From NCBI GenBank assembly GCA_019155185.1, contig CM032801.1, positions 230,761 through 294,760 on the forward strand: a stretch of 64,000 bases of DNA, read 5' to 3'. The notes under the pieces were generated by a model. The model did no database searches. It was not told the origin of the DNA and saw only the letters and a list, made by a program, of their open reading frames with translations. Positions within the stretch are counted from its first letter, which is position 1, and the number at the start of each line of letters is the position of its first letter. A program made the position numbers and the translations under genes. Of the stretch, positions 10,801 through 22,610 are shown one piece after another. This stretch comes from Beaufortia kweichowensis. Its lineage: Eukaryota; Chordata; Actinopteri; Cypriniformes; Gastromyzontidae.

Positions 10801-13800
10801 TGGCCGTCGGGACGCCCACACGTTTGAAGATGATGCCCTGACGATACAAACACAAGCGTTACAGCACGTGTCATGTCATAGGAATGACTGTGCTTTATAT
10901 GAAAAGCGTCTCACAGCTTTTTGCTCCACAAACTTTAGCTGGGCTTCTTCTTTACGCTGATAGAAACAGATACACATGCCAGTTCGTCCCGCTCGGCCCG
11001 TTCGTCCGGAGCGATGGATGTATGACTCCACGTCCTGCGTTCACAACATCAACAAAAGTCGTTGACGACATATTTGAGAGAATAAAGTCTACTTTATTAT
11101 AACAGATGGGGTCAAGATACCTTTGGAGGAGAGCACTGGATGACCAGATCCACCTCAGGTATGTCCAGGCCGCGGGCCGCCACGTTTGTGGCCACCAACA
11201 CTTCAAAGGTCCCGTTCCTGAAGCCTTTCAGAGTGACCTCTCTCTGTTTCTGCACAATGTCACCATGCAAACACTGCGAACTCTACAACACACACACACA
11301 CGTTCAGTAAAAACCACGAGAAAGTGCTGGATGAGTAAAGCTGTGAGGTTTCAGGACCTGTTTGATGGATGTGTTCATGGAGAGCTCCGTGGCTTCTTTC
11401 TTGGTCTCACAGAAGACGATGGTCCGGCCGTGACTGCCGCTGTACACCTGAATGACATCGCCGATGACAGACGCTCTCTGGGACCAGTGACAGGCGATGG
11501 CCAAATGCTGCCGGCAGAAAAACACACAATCACATCATCACACGAGACAGAAGCTCCGCCGGCTCTTTTGAGATGTCAAATGACTCTCAGACGGTATATC
11601 TGAGGACGGTGACTGCAATCATTTATTATCTATTCAGTCACAAGTAAACTGCATGTATCTCTATGTGATGTGATAAAGGTCAGAGGAATGTGAAAATATC
11701 ACAAACAGAACAATCTGAATAATGAAATGCCTTTCTGTTTCCAGTGAAGTATTCCTTTGATTCTGCTGAATATGGTTCAATAAAAGCACAACACACAAAC
11801 CGAGCTGTAAAGATGTTTTACCTCCACTGTGGTGGCGGCTTTCTGAGTCTTTTTCCCGATGAGATCCACATGAATGCACTGAGATCGCATGTATTTCTTA
11901 GCCACGTCATAAACCCAAGAAGGACACGTGGCTGAGAAGAGCAGCGTCTGAGGTTTCTCATCTACACCTGAAATCAACACACATCATTACTCAAATCATT
12001 TCAACATTCACTGATCTGAAGCCATCGGTCTCATTTACATTTATGCTGAACGTCAAACTCATGACATTACTATTAGATTTGTCCCCTAAAACAGTCCGAG
12101 TATATACAGTAATACAGTCTGAGATTCCTAAAGGGAGGTCTTTAACTAATTCAAACAATATGTCATATGGTGTGACCTACAAAAAACATAAGATAAATCC
12201 TTCTCATCCTATTTGTAACTCCAGCAAAGAAGATCAATCTCTCATGCTATTTGTATGTTTTTCTACATTTTTGCTGTCACACCATATGACAGAGTCACAT
12301 ATTTATTTATCAACAAGGCAAAAACCTTTTCATTTCTAAAGCATTCCTTTGTGTTTAAATCATGATTTTTCGTAGTCAGATAAAGTGTGTTTTCAGAATC
12401 GTCACATTCATAACAGTTCATATTCCTCATAAATGAACACATGAACATTAAAATAAAAGAACTATTTAGAGTCAAAGAGTCATCTCATCTTCATTTATTG
12501 GCTATTATTATTATTTTAATTCACAGAAATGATTTGAAGTAAGTGAAACCCTATATAATCAGTGGATCACATTATAACTACATGAGATGATGTACATGAG
12601 AAACAGTACTTGTGGAGATGTTGAGATGATAAAGTACCTTTGTTATAGGACACAGAGAGGATTTCTTCCACTTGTTCTGCAAAGCCCATGTCCAGCATCT
12701 GATCCACCTCATCCAGAACCACGTGTTTCAGCTGAGACAGGTCCAGTTTGTTATTCTGCAGGTGGTCTCTGATTCGACCGGGCGTTCCCACCAGTATGTC
12801 AATGCCGCTGCGGATCGCATCGACTGACGCAAAGCACATCGTTATTAAGCGTTTACAGTTGTTTTTGATCAACTAAAGACATGAAGGTAACAATGAGAGA
12901 AGATGGAAATCTTACTCTGTGGGTTGTAGGAGCTTCCTCCATAGAAACACGTCACAGAGAGTTTCCTCGTGATGTCTTTGAAGTCTTTGGCTACTTGAAT
13001 GGCGAGTTCTCGAGTCGGTGCGAGCACCAAGACCTGCGTCAGACACGATATATTCATGAGATGAGCTGATCGGCGGCAGATAAACTCCTGCAGCCGTTGG
13101 TCAGCAACATCACGTAACGTGAAGAAAGCAATGTGCGGTTGGTTACCTTTGGTGCTCGACCTCTCTTTCTGTCATCTGTATCCGTCTGCAGTCTCTCCAC
13201 CAGAGGAACGGCAAATGAGAAAGTCTTTCCTGTGCCCGTCCTCGCCTGCCCAATCACATCTTTACCATCATACACAGAGTTAAAGGTCTTCACCTGGATG
13301 TCAAAGAGGTACGTGACGCCGCGCGCTGAAAGAGAACAACACGATCCAGATATCATACTGCTGATGTATATGATCTGTAACGTGCTTTATACAAATAAAC
13401 TAAAGTTGATAACTGCACACACTGTGCCAATCTCCTCAAGCTGTCTGAAAACATCCTAATTTTAGTGCATTCAATGTTACGAGTTTGAGCGTGTGTAAGG
13501 AATATGTGTAGGATTTCCAGTACAGGCGATCAGGTCGATCTCTTCAGACGTGATGTATGAAGGCAAGATAACCCACAGTTCTCAGATGGATTTCCTGTGG
13601 TTTGTTACTCTGCGCAGCATCCATCTTAAATCACAAACATCTAACTAACCTGTTGAATATTTATGATCAGAAACTGTGTTTGTGTGTGGAGGGGACAAAC
13701 GTGCAATCAATCAAAGCATAATAACTGCTCTGTATCAAGTCCACTTTTACATTCCCACCAATTTTCTGTAAAAAGCAGTTCAAACATTTTATTCCCATTT

Positions 13801-15533
13801 CTTCTTTCTGCCCGTGGAAGCGTTTGTTTACTCTAAAGTCACGTCTGACCACAAGAGATTTTGTGAGATTTGTTGTGATGTCTTGTGCACTTCACACACT
13901 ATAGGAACGACACTGTTAAACCAGTTTAATCTCGTCACGCTCTCTTAAAAATCAGATGTAGACAGCAGCAGATGTGATGAACTGGTTGTACTGGTTTACC
14001 CTTCAGCAGTGTGATGGTGTCTTGAGAGATTCTGAAGTTGGAGAACGCTCCTTCTCTCTGCTCTGGAGTTTCCTACAGAAATAACAGAAAGAGTGATGAT
14101 GATTACCACAACACATCCATGTCAGAATAAACACACATCCACACGCACCTTCTCTGGGTCGCTATCGGAGTCATCGCTGGACTGTCCCGTGGCGTCCGCC
14201 GGAGGACACGAGGTGATCGCTGATGTTTCGGAGGTTACGTCCGTCTCTGCGTTTGCCCGTTTCTTCTTCTTCAACTGTGCGGTGATTTCAGTAAATCAAA
14301 GATTCATTCACATCTGCATGATAACATGAGACAGTGGTTGTAATGGATTACCTTCATCTGACTCGTGTCTGTGCTTTCATTCACATCTGCAGACTCAGCG
14401 TTTATCATCTTCTTCTTTTTGGGAGCAGGTGATTCACACTCGTCTGTCTCTGCTGTGGCCTTTTTCATTTTTTTCTTCTTTTTCTAGACAAAAATACAAA
14501 TATTCAATTTTTTACACAGGTTCTACTCAAGTTTCCAGTGTAAACTGTTTTCACGAGGATGTTAAACTAGTGAACGATATCTCTGAGGTCTGCAGCTTTG
14601 AGTCAGAGAAACTGTCTGGTCATGAAGTTGTTTATTATGGGATGCTGAGGAGAGAAGGCAGATGAGGACACTTTTACTGGGACACGTTCCTCAGTGTAAA
14701 TCTGCTGTGACTCGGTATAAATCTCATGTTTCAGTGTTTTTATTAACATTGTTTTGTAAATACGTGCAGGTGAAATTGACGCCATTATTACTGTTTATAT
14801 CTGAGGGCTAAAGCTTGTGTTTATAAGGGACGGGACATTTCTGGAAAACGCTCCGAGCACGTGACAAATCATCAGGCGGAAGATTGCAGATACGGTAAGA
14901 GGAGAGACGCTTCAACACACGCTTAAAAACTGATGACCAATGGGTCAGCTTGACCAATCAGAGTGCTCTGGAGGCGGGCGCTTCATAGTGTTTGACAGAA
15001 CTCAGGAGATTGACACTGCAATAATGTAAAATATATGAGAAAAACCATGAAAACATGTTCTACTACACCTCTAAAACAATATAAGGACTTCACAAAAAGG
15101 CATAATATGACCCCTTTAAAAGTATCAGTATGACGCATGCGAGGAGACGCCTCCTGCTGGCCATAAACTGAAGAATACTTTACAATTGAAATCAAATTTA
15201 CAAATGGAAAGTAGCTTTACAGAAAAACAAACAGGAGACAGAAAAAAACTAAACATATAATAACATATAATAAAAACAAAAGAAAATGTGTAGAAATTAT
15301 AATAGAGACCGTGTTACAGAATTACTGCAAATCTTTTATGAGGTGCAGAATAGTGATACTAACTGAAAGAAATAATTGCCTGTAGTAATATAATCAGACT
15401 TATATTCATAGCAATATAAAGCAAATGTAGATCAGCTGAATCTTCTCTGTAATCAGAATGTTATATTCATATTGCTATTGAGCAAATATGTGTGTCACAT
15501 GTTCTGCAAAATACACATGAGCAATAGAAGAAG

Positions 15534-15564
<31 letters not shown>

Positions 15565-16359
15565 CACAAGAACAATTGACTGCAGGATTGTTATGAGACA
15601 GTTACCTTCATTATTAGCTGATGGTCCAGATAAACAAAAAGAAGAAAGTAGTATACATTCATTGTATTCACGCAATGCTCATAACACACAGAAAACGACA
15701 ACAAAAATACAATTCTAAAAATCTGGAATGACCTTTAATCTCAATAAAAGACATAAATGAAATAAGGATGAAGATCCAGCCATGGCAGCGCTGTCAAAAG
15801 AGAAACTCTTCAAATAAACGGTCAATGAAACCAGAGAGAAATGCTTTTAGTCAGTAGTGGTTCTTCTGTTTTAAACGATCAAAAAATGAAACATATTTTC
15901 ACACAAGACATATATAAACATATATTCAATGTCAATGTCTGGATGAGCATTTAATGATATTCTTATTTAATGTTACACTTAAAGTAAATTCAAAGTAAAA
16001 TGTCCATATTGAAAAGTACGTATTGTTTTGGTGAACGGCCATGCTCCTCCCACGTGATCACGTGTTGACGTCACACTACACGTGTGTGCATGTACATTAG
16101 AAAGACAGAATATTGATTTGCTCTCAGTTATCAAACATCAGCTCAGTGACGTGTGTTGAATATAAAGTCATTCTTTATATAAACGCTGATGAGATGATGA
16201 TGACAGAGAGGTTTCAGTCCCGGAAGCGCGTGACATCACACTTCTTTTAATGTTAATAATTGTTCAAAACCTCTCACTGACCTTAATGAGCTCCACATCG
16301 ACCTCCGCGTCCTCCATGTGTGTGTTGTGAACGTCTTCAATCTCAATCTTTGATGGCAT
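7821..16359 (-). CDS. ddx21: DEAD-box nucleolar RNA helicase DDX21 (16 coding exons)
   Basis: DDX21 is a nucleolar ATP-dependent RNA helicase in rRNA transcription and processing. ATG is at 16357-16359 (MPSKIEIEDV). Exons: 16359-16282, 14483-14352, 14274-14149, 14072-14000, 13325-13147, 13033-12916, 12823-12638, 11967-11822, 11507-11358, 11282-11121, 11034-10915, 10837-10764, 10685-10525, 10230-10098, 8302-8258, 8065-7821. Lys-rich N-terminal exons precede motif I ARTGTGKT, Ia PTRELA, TPGR, DEVD (the family's DEAD variant), SAT, VATNVAARGLD and HRSGRTGRAGRTG. The C-terminus has the GUCT-type domain (WKDCRRWQL), RGG/FGG repeats and KRSFSQAFDY. Phases agree except for two slips: one extra base near 10167-10175 (exon of 133 nt) and one missing base in the purine-rich tract near 7880. 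Confidence 0.95.
8532..9549. mobile_element. Non-autonomous hAT-like element in a ddx21 intron
   Basis: The left end CAGGGCTTGACATT (8532-8545) and right end AATGTCGAGCCCTG (9536-9549) are inverted repeats matching at 13 of 14 bases, and CAGGG is a typical hAT terminus. CATTAG occurs immediately outside both ends, suggesting a decayed 8-bp target duplication. No transposase is visible in the 1 kb between. It lies between the last two internal ddx21 exons. Confidence 0.65.
12161..12291. repeat. Intronic fold-back (16-bp perfect inverted repeat)
   Basis: TGTCATATGGTGTGAC at 12161-12176 is the exact inverse of the sequence at 12276-12291, with about 100 bases between. It lies in the ddx21 intron between the DEVD exon and the SAT exon; a pre-mRNA hairpin or small MITE is possible. 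Confidence 0.7.
14484..16281. other. First large intron of ddx21, with (AAG)n at about 15527-15562
   Basis: About 1.8 kb between the first and second coding exons. The AAG trinucleotide repeat has about 12 units. No other gene or clear element seen. Confidence 0.7.
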
Positions 16360-17587
16360 CTCAACTGATGTTCAGCACATCCACATGTGCGGCTCGACTC
16401 GGATCAGATCCACGCGAGAAAAGAGAGAGCCGGAAGTGACACACGTGGAAAGGAAGTGATCTCACACACACACGCCTGAGACCGGAGGAAAGGAACTTCA
16501 CGTCATTACACTTTATTTAAAACACATCCAGACAACTGAAGTTTATTTCTAAATCGCTTTTTACTTTTTGCATTAATACAGTAAATATATTTTTAAAAGA
16601 ATCCACAAAACAATCATGGTGAAGAGACATGCCCTTACATTCCTCCCTGAAGCTTTAGTCCAGAGATCTTCAACTCTTTCATTTGTTCCTCTTTGAATCT
16701 TTATTTTTTCCACACAAGAATTCTGTGCTAACTAGCTAACAATTAGCTTGTCGTACAAATAACCGACCACCAGATGTCACTATCAGTAAGAATGAAATCT
16801 TGTGCTTACAATGCTTTTCCTGTTGATATACTGTTAAAGAAATATTTTCTGAAGCCTTAATCTGCAACGTAAAAAAACAATTATGGTGAAGAAATTCACC
16901 AGAAAAGTCATATTCCTTCCTGAAGCCTTACTTCTAAAGAGGGACGAGCAGTAACCCAACAGAAAGTCCGATATTTTCAATTTCCTCTGCAATTTTTGTG
17001 CAGTTTTCCAGGTGTCATACTTCAATCACTTTCATCTAAAGACCTTTGCTAAATTGTGAAGATCTTTACTTTTCATTGATGGACGTGTCTGTGGCGGCCT
17101 GCCAAAGTTCAGTGTTTCACCATAAAAGAGAAAGATGTTGTACTTTTGGCATGAACTGTCAATCGGCCGTAAATTTCACATGTATGTAAGAGTCCTGGAC
17201 TGAACACATCTACATAACAATATTCTTTTATAGTCATAGCACCACCATCTGGCAACAGGAAGTGACATGATTCACACAGTTTTACACTCCTAACAACATC
17301 CTAAAATTTACCAGTGAGTGTTAAACATTCTAGTAACACGGTAGCACAACACGTAGTTAAGTTATTAACAACAGGATGTTTTTTCATATTTTACACAGTA
17401 AAATACAAATAACAACACATGAAAATGTGCAATCATCTTCCAAATATGCTAGAAACATGCTAAGCCATGCTGGCACTACTTAGCTAAGTTAGCAACAAAA
17501 GTTTTACGAAAGTTTTAACGCCACAAGACTTTGTTGTAACTCATACATACAATAGCTGTGTCCCAATTCGAAGGCTGCATTTCAAGA
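16360..17587. other. Upstream region of ddx21 with a degenerate interspersed repeat
   Basis: The ddx21 promoter should lie near 16360-16480, a GC-richer stretch with a CACGTG box (16443-16448). Further right, 17090-17290 resembles 20250-20400 (CACATG, AAGAGTCCTGG, TCATAGC with CACC, CTGGCAACAG), so both belong to one old fish repeat. No coding sequence recognised. Confidence 0.5.
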
Positions 17588-19712
17588 CTTCTAATTAGGG
17601 CTGGGTATCGAAAAATTAATTTTCGTTCGGTACCAAATTTCAATACCTAAGGGTTTAATCTTGTCAACGTCAGTGAGCCAGTAAACGTGCAGCATGCTTG
17701 ACGTGCCCAAATCAAACGCTGGTGATTGGCTGTGACGAGGCATCAGGGAAAATCAATAGTTTACGCCGGTTACGCGCTTCTCACACGTGAGGCTGCGGTG
17801 TTATTTAGCGTCCCAAGCCCCATAGCATAGATTTAAAAGATGTTTAAACGATCAAAAGTGTGGCTACATTTCGCCAAGGTCGACGAAAATAGCGTGCGAT
17901 GCAATATTTGCGATAATTGCTGCCAAGACGGGCAACACGTCAAATATGATGAAGCACTTGACCGTGCACGGAATAAACATAAGAGCAGAAAGTTGCACCG
18001 TATTTGACTGCAAGAGGACCGAGGCGGTGCAGTCATCCTCTCGGTGGTTTCCTACCTCAGGGCCTCCTTCAAAATGCCCACCACAAGCGTCCTCCTCCAT
18101 TAATGTTACTGATGAAGAAGATAGCGGCGCCATGACTGGGGCTCCAACAGGTAAACAAACACACACAATCGGCTAACGTGTAGTGCTAAATGCTTGTGTA
18201 CTGTTTGTGCGCTATGCAACGTTATATGTTTCGATCGCTGTAGATACCATGCTAAAATGCTTTAAGGTTAACAGTAACTGATCAAGTTTAACTCACATTA
18301 AACTTATCTTGTTAAAATGTCCTTATCCTTGGCTGCATTAACAGTTTAGCTTTCATGTTTTTTTCCCCTTCACATTAATGTTATAGCCTCTGCTCCTGCT
18401 GACCCTGACAGGAAACCAAGTGTTAATCCATTTACACTGGCAGAAAAAGGAAAAATGAATAAAGAAAGGAAAGATGAATGCCACAGGGCCATCTCAAAGT
18501 TTATTGTTAAAGGTTTGCTGCCTTTTTCTACAGTGGAAGCTCCATGGTGGAGGTAAGTAAGCTGTAAGTGGTGTTGTAACACAAATTAAGGTTGTTGGCC
18601 AGGCTTGTAGGTAGACTCTTAACCTGCACCTTTACAGACTGCAGAGAGTTTCTGATGAGGATTTCAGAAAAGCAGAACAGTTTGTCAAAGTTACAAAGAT
18701 ACTTTACACTTCAACCCTCTGCATCTCTACTGAAAGGAGCCCAACCTTGGTCAGATTCTGCCAAATTTAAATAAACTCCAGCACCACTTCATAGTTAATG
18801 AAGAGGACGACTTCTTCACAAAAACCATCAAGGACACTATCTGGAAAGACCTCTCAAAAAGATACCAGGTGTGTAGTGTAATCCTATTGAATTCTCACAT
18901 GTTTTCATTAGGATTATTCAGGGATTCGTACCGTTTTTGTCTTGAAGGATGGCAACATCAGAAAGTTCTTGGAGGAGGGCACAGCCTTGGATCCCAGATT
19001 CAAGTCAAGAAGAGGCCAAAGCTCTCTGCCCTTGAGGAGCTGTTTGCTGTGGAGGACATGGCAGTTGAAGCAAGAACACAGGCCACTGTCAGTAGCAGCA
19101 CTACAGAGAAGATTCAGACAGAGATAAATCAGTACAGACTGCTTCCATCTACACTGTCCTCAGTGAGTCCAGTAACCTGGTGGTGGGACATGAAGGACAC
19201 CCTGCCAATGCTTTCAGATTTGGCAAGAAGGTATCTCTGTGTGCAAGCATCATCCACACCCTCAGAGCATACATTTTCCACTGCTGGGGACGTTATAAGT
19301 CAAGAGAGGGCTTGTCTGTCTCCTGAAAAAGCAGACATGCTAATTTTTCTGAAGAAGAACTGCTGAGTGATTCAAAGATCTTAAGCAGCAGTGAACCTCA
19401 CATATACTGACTTAAAACTGCTTGAAATTTATTAAAACTGTGATTAAAACTGTTTGCACTGATATATTGTGTTGATTTTGTTTCTTTGTACTTTTTTGTT
19501 CCTTTGTGTAGTGGCTCAGGAGATAAGCCTGTAAAAAGTGTCAACAACCTGAAAAAATAAAACCAAAGGTTCTCTGAGATAATGTGTAATGTAATCTTGT
19601 TAAAACAGATTTATTAAAAGCGGTATCGGAAAAAGTATCGTTCAGGAACCGGTATCAAATTCAAGGTATCGATATCGAAATCTTTTTAACGATACCCAGC
19701 CCTACTTCTAAT
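17588..19712 (+). mobile_element. hAT (Ac-like) DNA transposon with BED-finger transposase remnants
   Basis: The element proper is 17596-19704, bounded by perfect 15-bp inverted repeats (TAGGGCTGGGTATCG and its inverse) and perfect 8-bp target duplications CTTCTAAT at 17588-17595 and 19705-19712. Inside on + are a BED zinc finger (from 17834; KVWLHFAKVDENSVRCNIC, then in another frame NMMKHLTVHGINIR), a linker exon (18390-18550) and the C-terminal hAT dimerisation domain (19190-19366; WWDMKDTLPMLSDLARRYL, SSTPSEHTFSTAGDVI). Most of the RNase H-fold catalytic part is missing and the BED finger is frameshifted, so it is not autonomous. Confidence 0.92.
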
Positions 19713-19804
19713 GCAGCCTTAAAATGTGTCCTTCTTTTCATTGGCTGCAAAAGATAGAATGAATGAATCGTTCACAGCCCGAGATTCATTGTTGTTGTTG
19801 TTGT

Positions 19805-20290
19805 TGTTAAGCTTTATTGTCCCCCTTAGGGGAAACTAGGTTTACAGCAGTAAGTCATATACAAACAATACAATCCACAGAGAATCCTTCACATATAAAA
19901 CACAACACCCCAATCAAGTTAAGAATTCATCAAACTAATAGCCACTGAAAGAAAAAAACAAGTCTCAGTCTTCTGTAAAATCAGTTCCTTCACTATTTTT
20001 TCAAAACATTTCATAATTAATGACGTTAGTGCGACTGGTCTAAAATCATTTAAATTCTTGGTAGCTTTACTTTACTAATGCAATTAAACAGGCATTCTTA
20101 AACTCCCGAAGGTGATTGACGTTTGCCTGCAATTCATCCACTTTGTTTTTCAAAGATTGCACATTTGCTAGTATCATTGATGGAAGTGGCAAGCGGTTCT
20201 TCCGTTGTAATTGTTCAATTGTTGTGCGAAGTCTGTGTCCTTTGAAGGACGCAGCCAATGTCCAACCTGCCCCAAACTTCACATGTTTAA
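19805..20290 (-). mobile_element. Internally deleted non-LTR retrotransposon (CR1/Rex1-like)
   Basis: On -, 20282-20067 gives the start of an apurinic-type endonuclease ORF (LPLPSMILANVQSLKNKVDE), which jumps at about 20060 to an RT segment (FRPVALTSLIMKCFEKIV), followed by a 3' tail ending near 19805. Both termini with a missing middle indicate a deletion derivative. Confidence 0.65.
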
Positions 20291-20735
20291 TAAGAGTCCT
20301 GGCCTGAAGACAAATTCATGCCAATGTGTGACAACATAACAGTCATAGCGCCACCTGCTGGCAACAGAAAAAGCATGCTTTAATGTGCTCCCAGCCAGTG
20401 TTGTAGTACTAGGTCTTGTCTTGGTCTCAGGATTTCACTTCAAGATCGGTCAAGACTGTAACTGTGGGAATTACACTAAATTGCTGGTGCATGATGGATG
20501 AATTCAGATGGAATTGCTGGTCTGATTTATGTGTTAACATCATTAATGTGATTGGATGTAAAACTCATTTCTTATTATTTATTTGATTTCTTTTGTTACT
20601 GTTGTGCTGGTAAGAGATAAATGGAGGATTCTGTCAACAAAATTAAAACCCACAATATCCAATATGTAATTGCAAAAAAGCTACTTGTATGAGATCTTGT
20701 TTATTTATATTATAACTTATTATAATTATGAGTTA

Positions 20736-21799
20736 ATAAGTGTTACTGTGCTGACGAGACAGACACAAGGATTCTGATCAAAGTCTTCCTTTAACTTCAT
20801 CAGAGGAGAATCAAACAGGCAATACCTCTCTTCAGACTGGACTATTGCAACGCTCTTCTGGCTGGTCTTCCTGCACGATCAATCAAACCACTGCAGATGA
20901 TACAGAACGCTGCAGCAAGGCTTGTCTTCCAGGAACCCAAAAGAGCACGTCACGCCACTCCTCATCTCTCTCCATTGGCTACCGGTGGCGGCCCGCATTA
21001 AATTCAAATCATTAATGCTGGCCTTTAAAACCATCACAAACTCCGCACCCTCATACTTCAACTCGCTTCTACATACATACAACCCATCCAGAACCCTACG
21101 CTCAACCAATGAACATCGACTTGTGGTACCATCACAGAAAGGCGCTAAATCTCTCTCTCGCTCCTTCTCCTTCTCTGTTCCCGGCTTGTGGAATAGTCTC
21201 CCCTAACGTTAATCCGGTCTGCCATACATCCCTCACCTTCTTTAAAAAACTACTAAAAACACACCTTTTCCAAGAACACCTAACAGCATAAAAAAAAAAA
21301 AAACTTTTCCTTCCTCTACAGGTATTTATCTAGCACTGCACAACATTGTAAACTTACTAAAGCACTTCTTTGTACTATTGCTGCCGCTTTTGATGTATCG
21401 CTTCATTGTCTCCTAATATTTGTAAGTCGCTTTGGATAAAAGCGTCAGCTAAATGCCTAAATGTAAATGTAAATGTCTTCAGAGGGGAATCAGACAGGCA
21501 GATAACATCAGCGGTTACACACACACTGAACGAGGAATAAACTACAGATCAAACAGACTAACAGAACACGGTCAAAATAACAACACCAGAAAACGAAATC
21601 AAACAAACACATAGCTTTTAAAGAGTCCAGGTAATGTCCAACAGGTGCGGGTGAGTAATGAAGATTGTGATCTGTAACAGGTGCGGTGAGTGCAAGGTAT
21701 TCTGGGAATTGAAGTTCAATAGTCCGAGGATGCAGAGCGTGTGACGTGCGGGATCGAATCCGATGCTGAAGGTATCGAATTCGGCTCCGTGACAATAAG
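20736..21799 (-). mobile_element. Solo LTR, interrupted by a nested LINE
   Basis: The LTR spans 20741-21794 (TGTTACTGTG to CTCCGTGACA on +), with 5-bp target duplications ATAAG at 20736-20740 and 21795-21799. It belongs to the family seen at 33002 and 38685, read on - as TGTCACGGAGCCGAAT. Its middle (about 20825-21475) is a later LINE insertion. Confidence 0.85.
20825..21475 (+). mobile_element. 5'-truncated L2/CR1-type LINE 3' end nested in the solo LTR
   Basis: Encodes the RT C-terminal part (LDYCNALLAGLPARSIKPLQ, HVTPLLISLHWLPVAARIKF, SFSFSVPGLWNSLP) and ends in the tail GTCGCTTTGGATAAAAGCGT followed by AAATGT repeats. The LTR sequence AGAGG-GAATCA-ACAGGCA-ATA is present on both sides (20800-20824 and 21480-21506), an imperfect 25-base target duplication. 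The frame is broken after GLWNSLP. Confidence 0.85.
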
Positions 21800-22124
21800 T
21801 GACTTAAGTTTCAGACACAGAACTTTTCCATCCCATTTAAAACTTAAATTCATTATATACATTAAAATTATTCATTTAATAAAATTATTTAAAAATATTT
21901 TTTAAATGACACATTTTGTGGGAAATTAACTTTCAAGTTAAAATAAAAATGCCTCTGTAATTGCGTGTGATAACGGCTGTCAGCCATCTCCGCTCTTTAC
22001 AAGCTTTTAAGATTAAGTGAGGTACGGGATCCTGATCGCTAAAAGATCAATAAATCTTCCATAATATAGTTTGGCTACTTAAACCACACAGAGTTTGTCT
22101 GCAAGAAAACATTGAAACCAATTT
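21800..22124. other. AT-rich non-coding spacer
   Basis: No open frame or recognisable element between the solo LTR and the L2-C tail. Confidence 0.6.
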
Positions 22125-22563
22125 TTCAATTCAATTTTATTTGTATAGCGCTTTTCACAAAGGACATTGTATCAAAGCAGCTTTACATGTAATAACAGAT
22201 AGCAGTCAGTGGTCAGGGATTCAAAAAAACTCTTTAAGAGAGAAAAAAACCCTGACATGACGTGTTATAGTTGCAATCCGAGTAGCATGTGTGCAATCCG
22301 TAATAAAGGACAATAATTTGCCATTGATCGCGATCTATAACTCGCTATGCAGTTTACAGGATACAGAGACATACATTGTAGGATACAGAAATTACTTTAG
22401 AGAGTGAATAAAATGTTATATGTGAAGTGTGATGTAGTAGATTTGATTGTAATTTAACAGGTGCAGGAGGTTGTCGTCATTTAGTAGCATCAGGATGGAC
22501 ATCAGGTGGGGCAGTGTTGTGCCAGTTGAACTCATTCCTCGATACCTCGGAGAAAGGGAGAGG

Positions 22564-22610
<47 letters not shown>

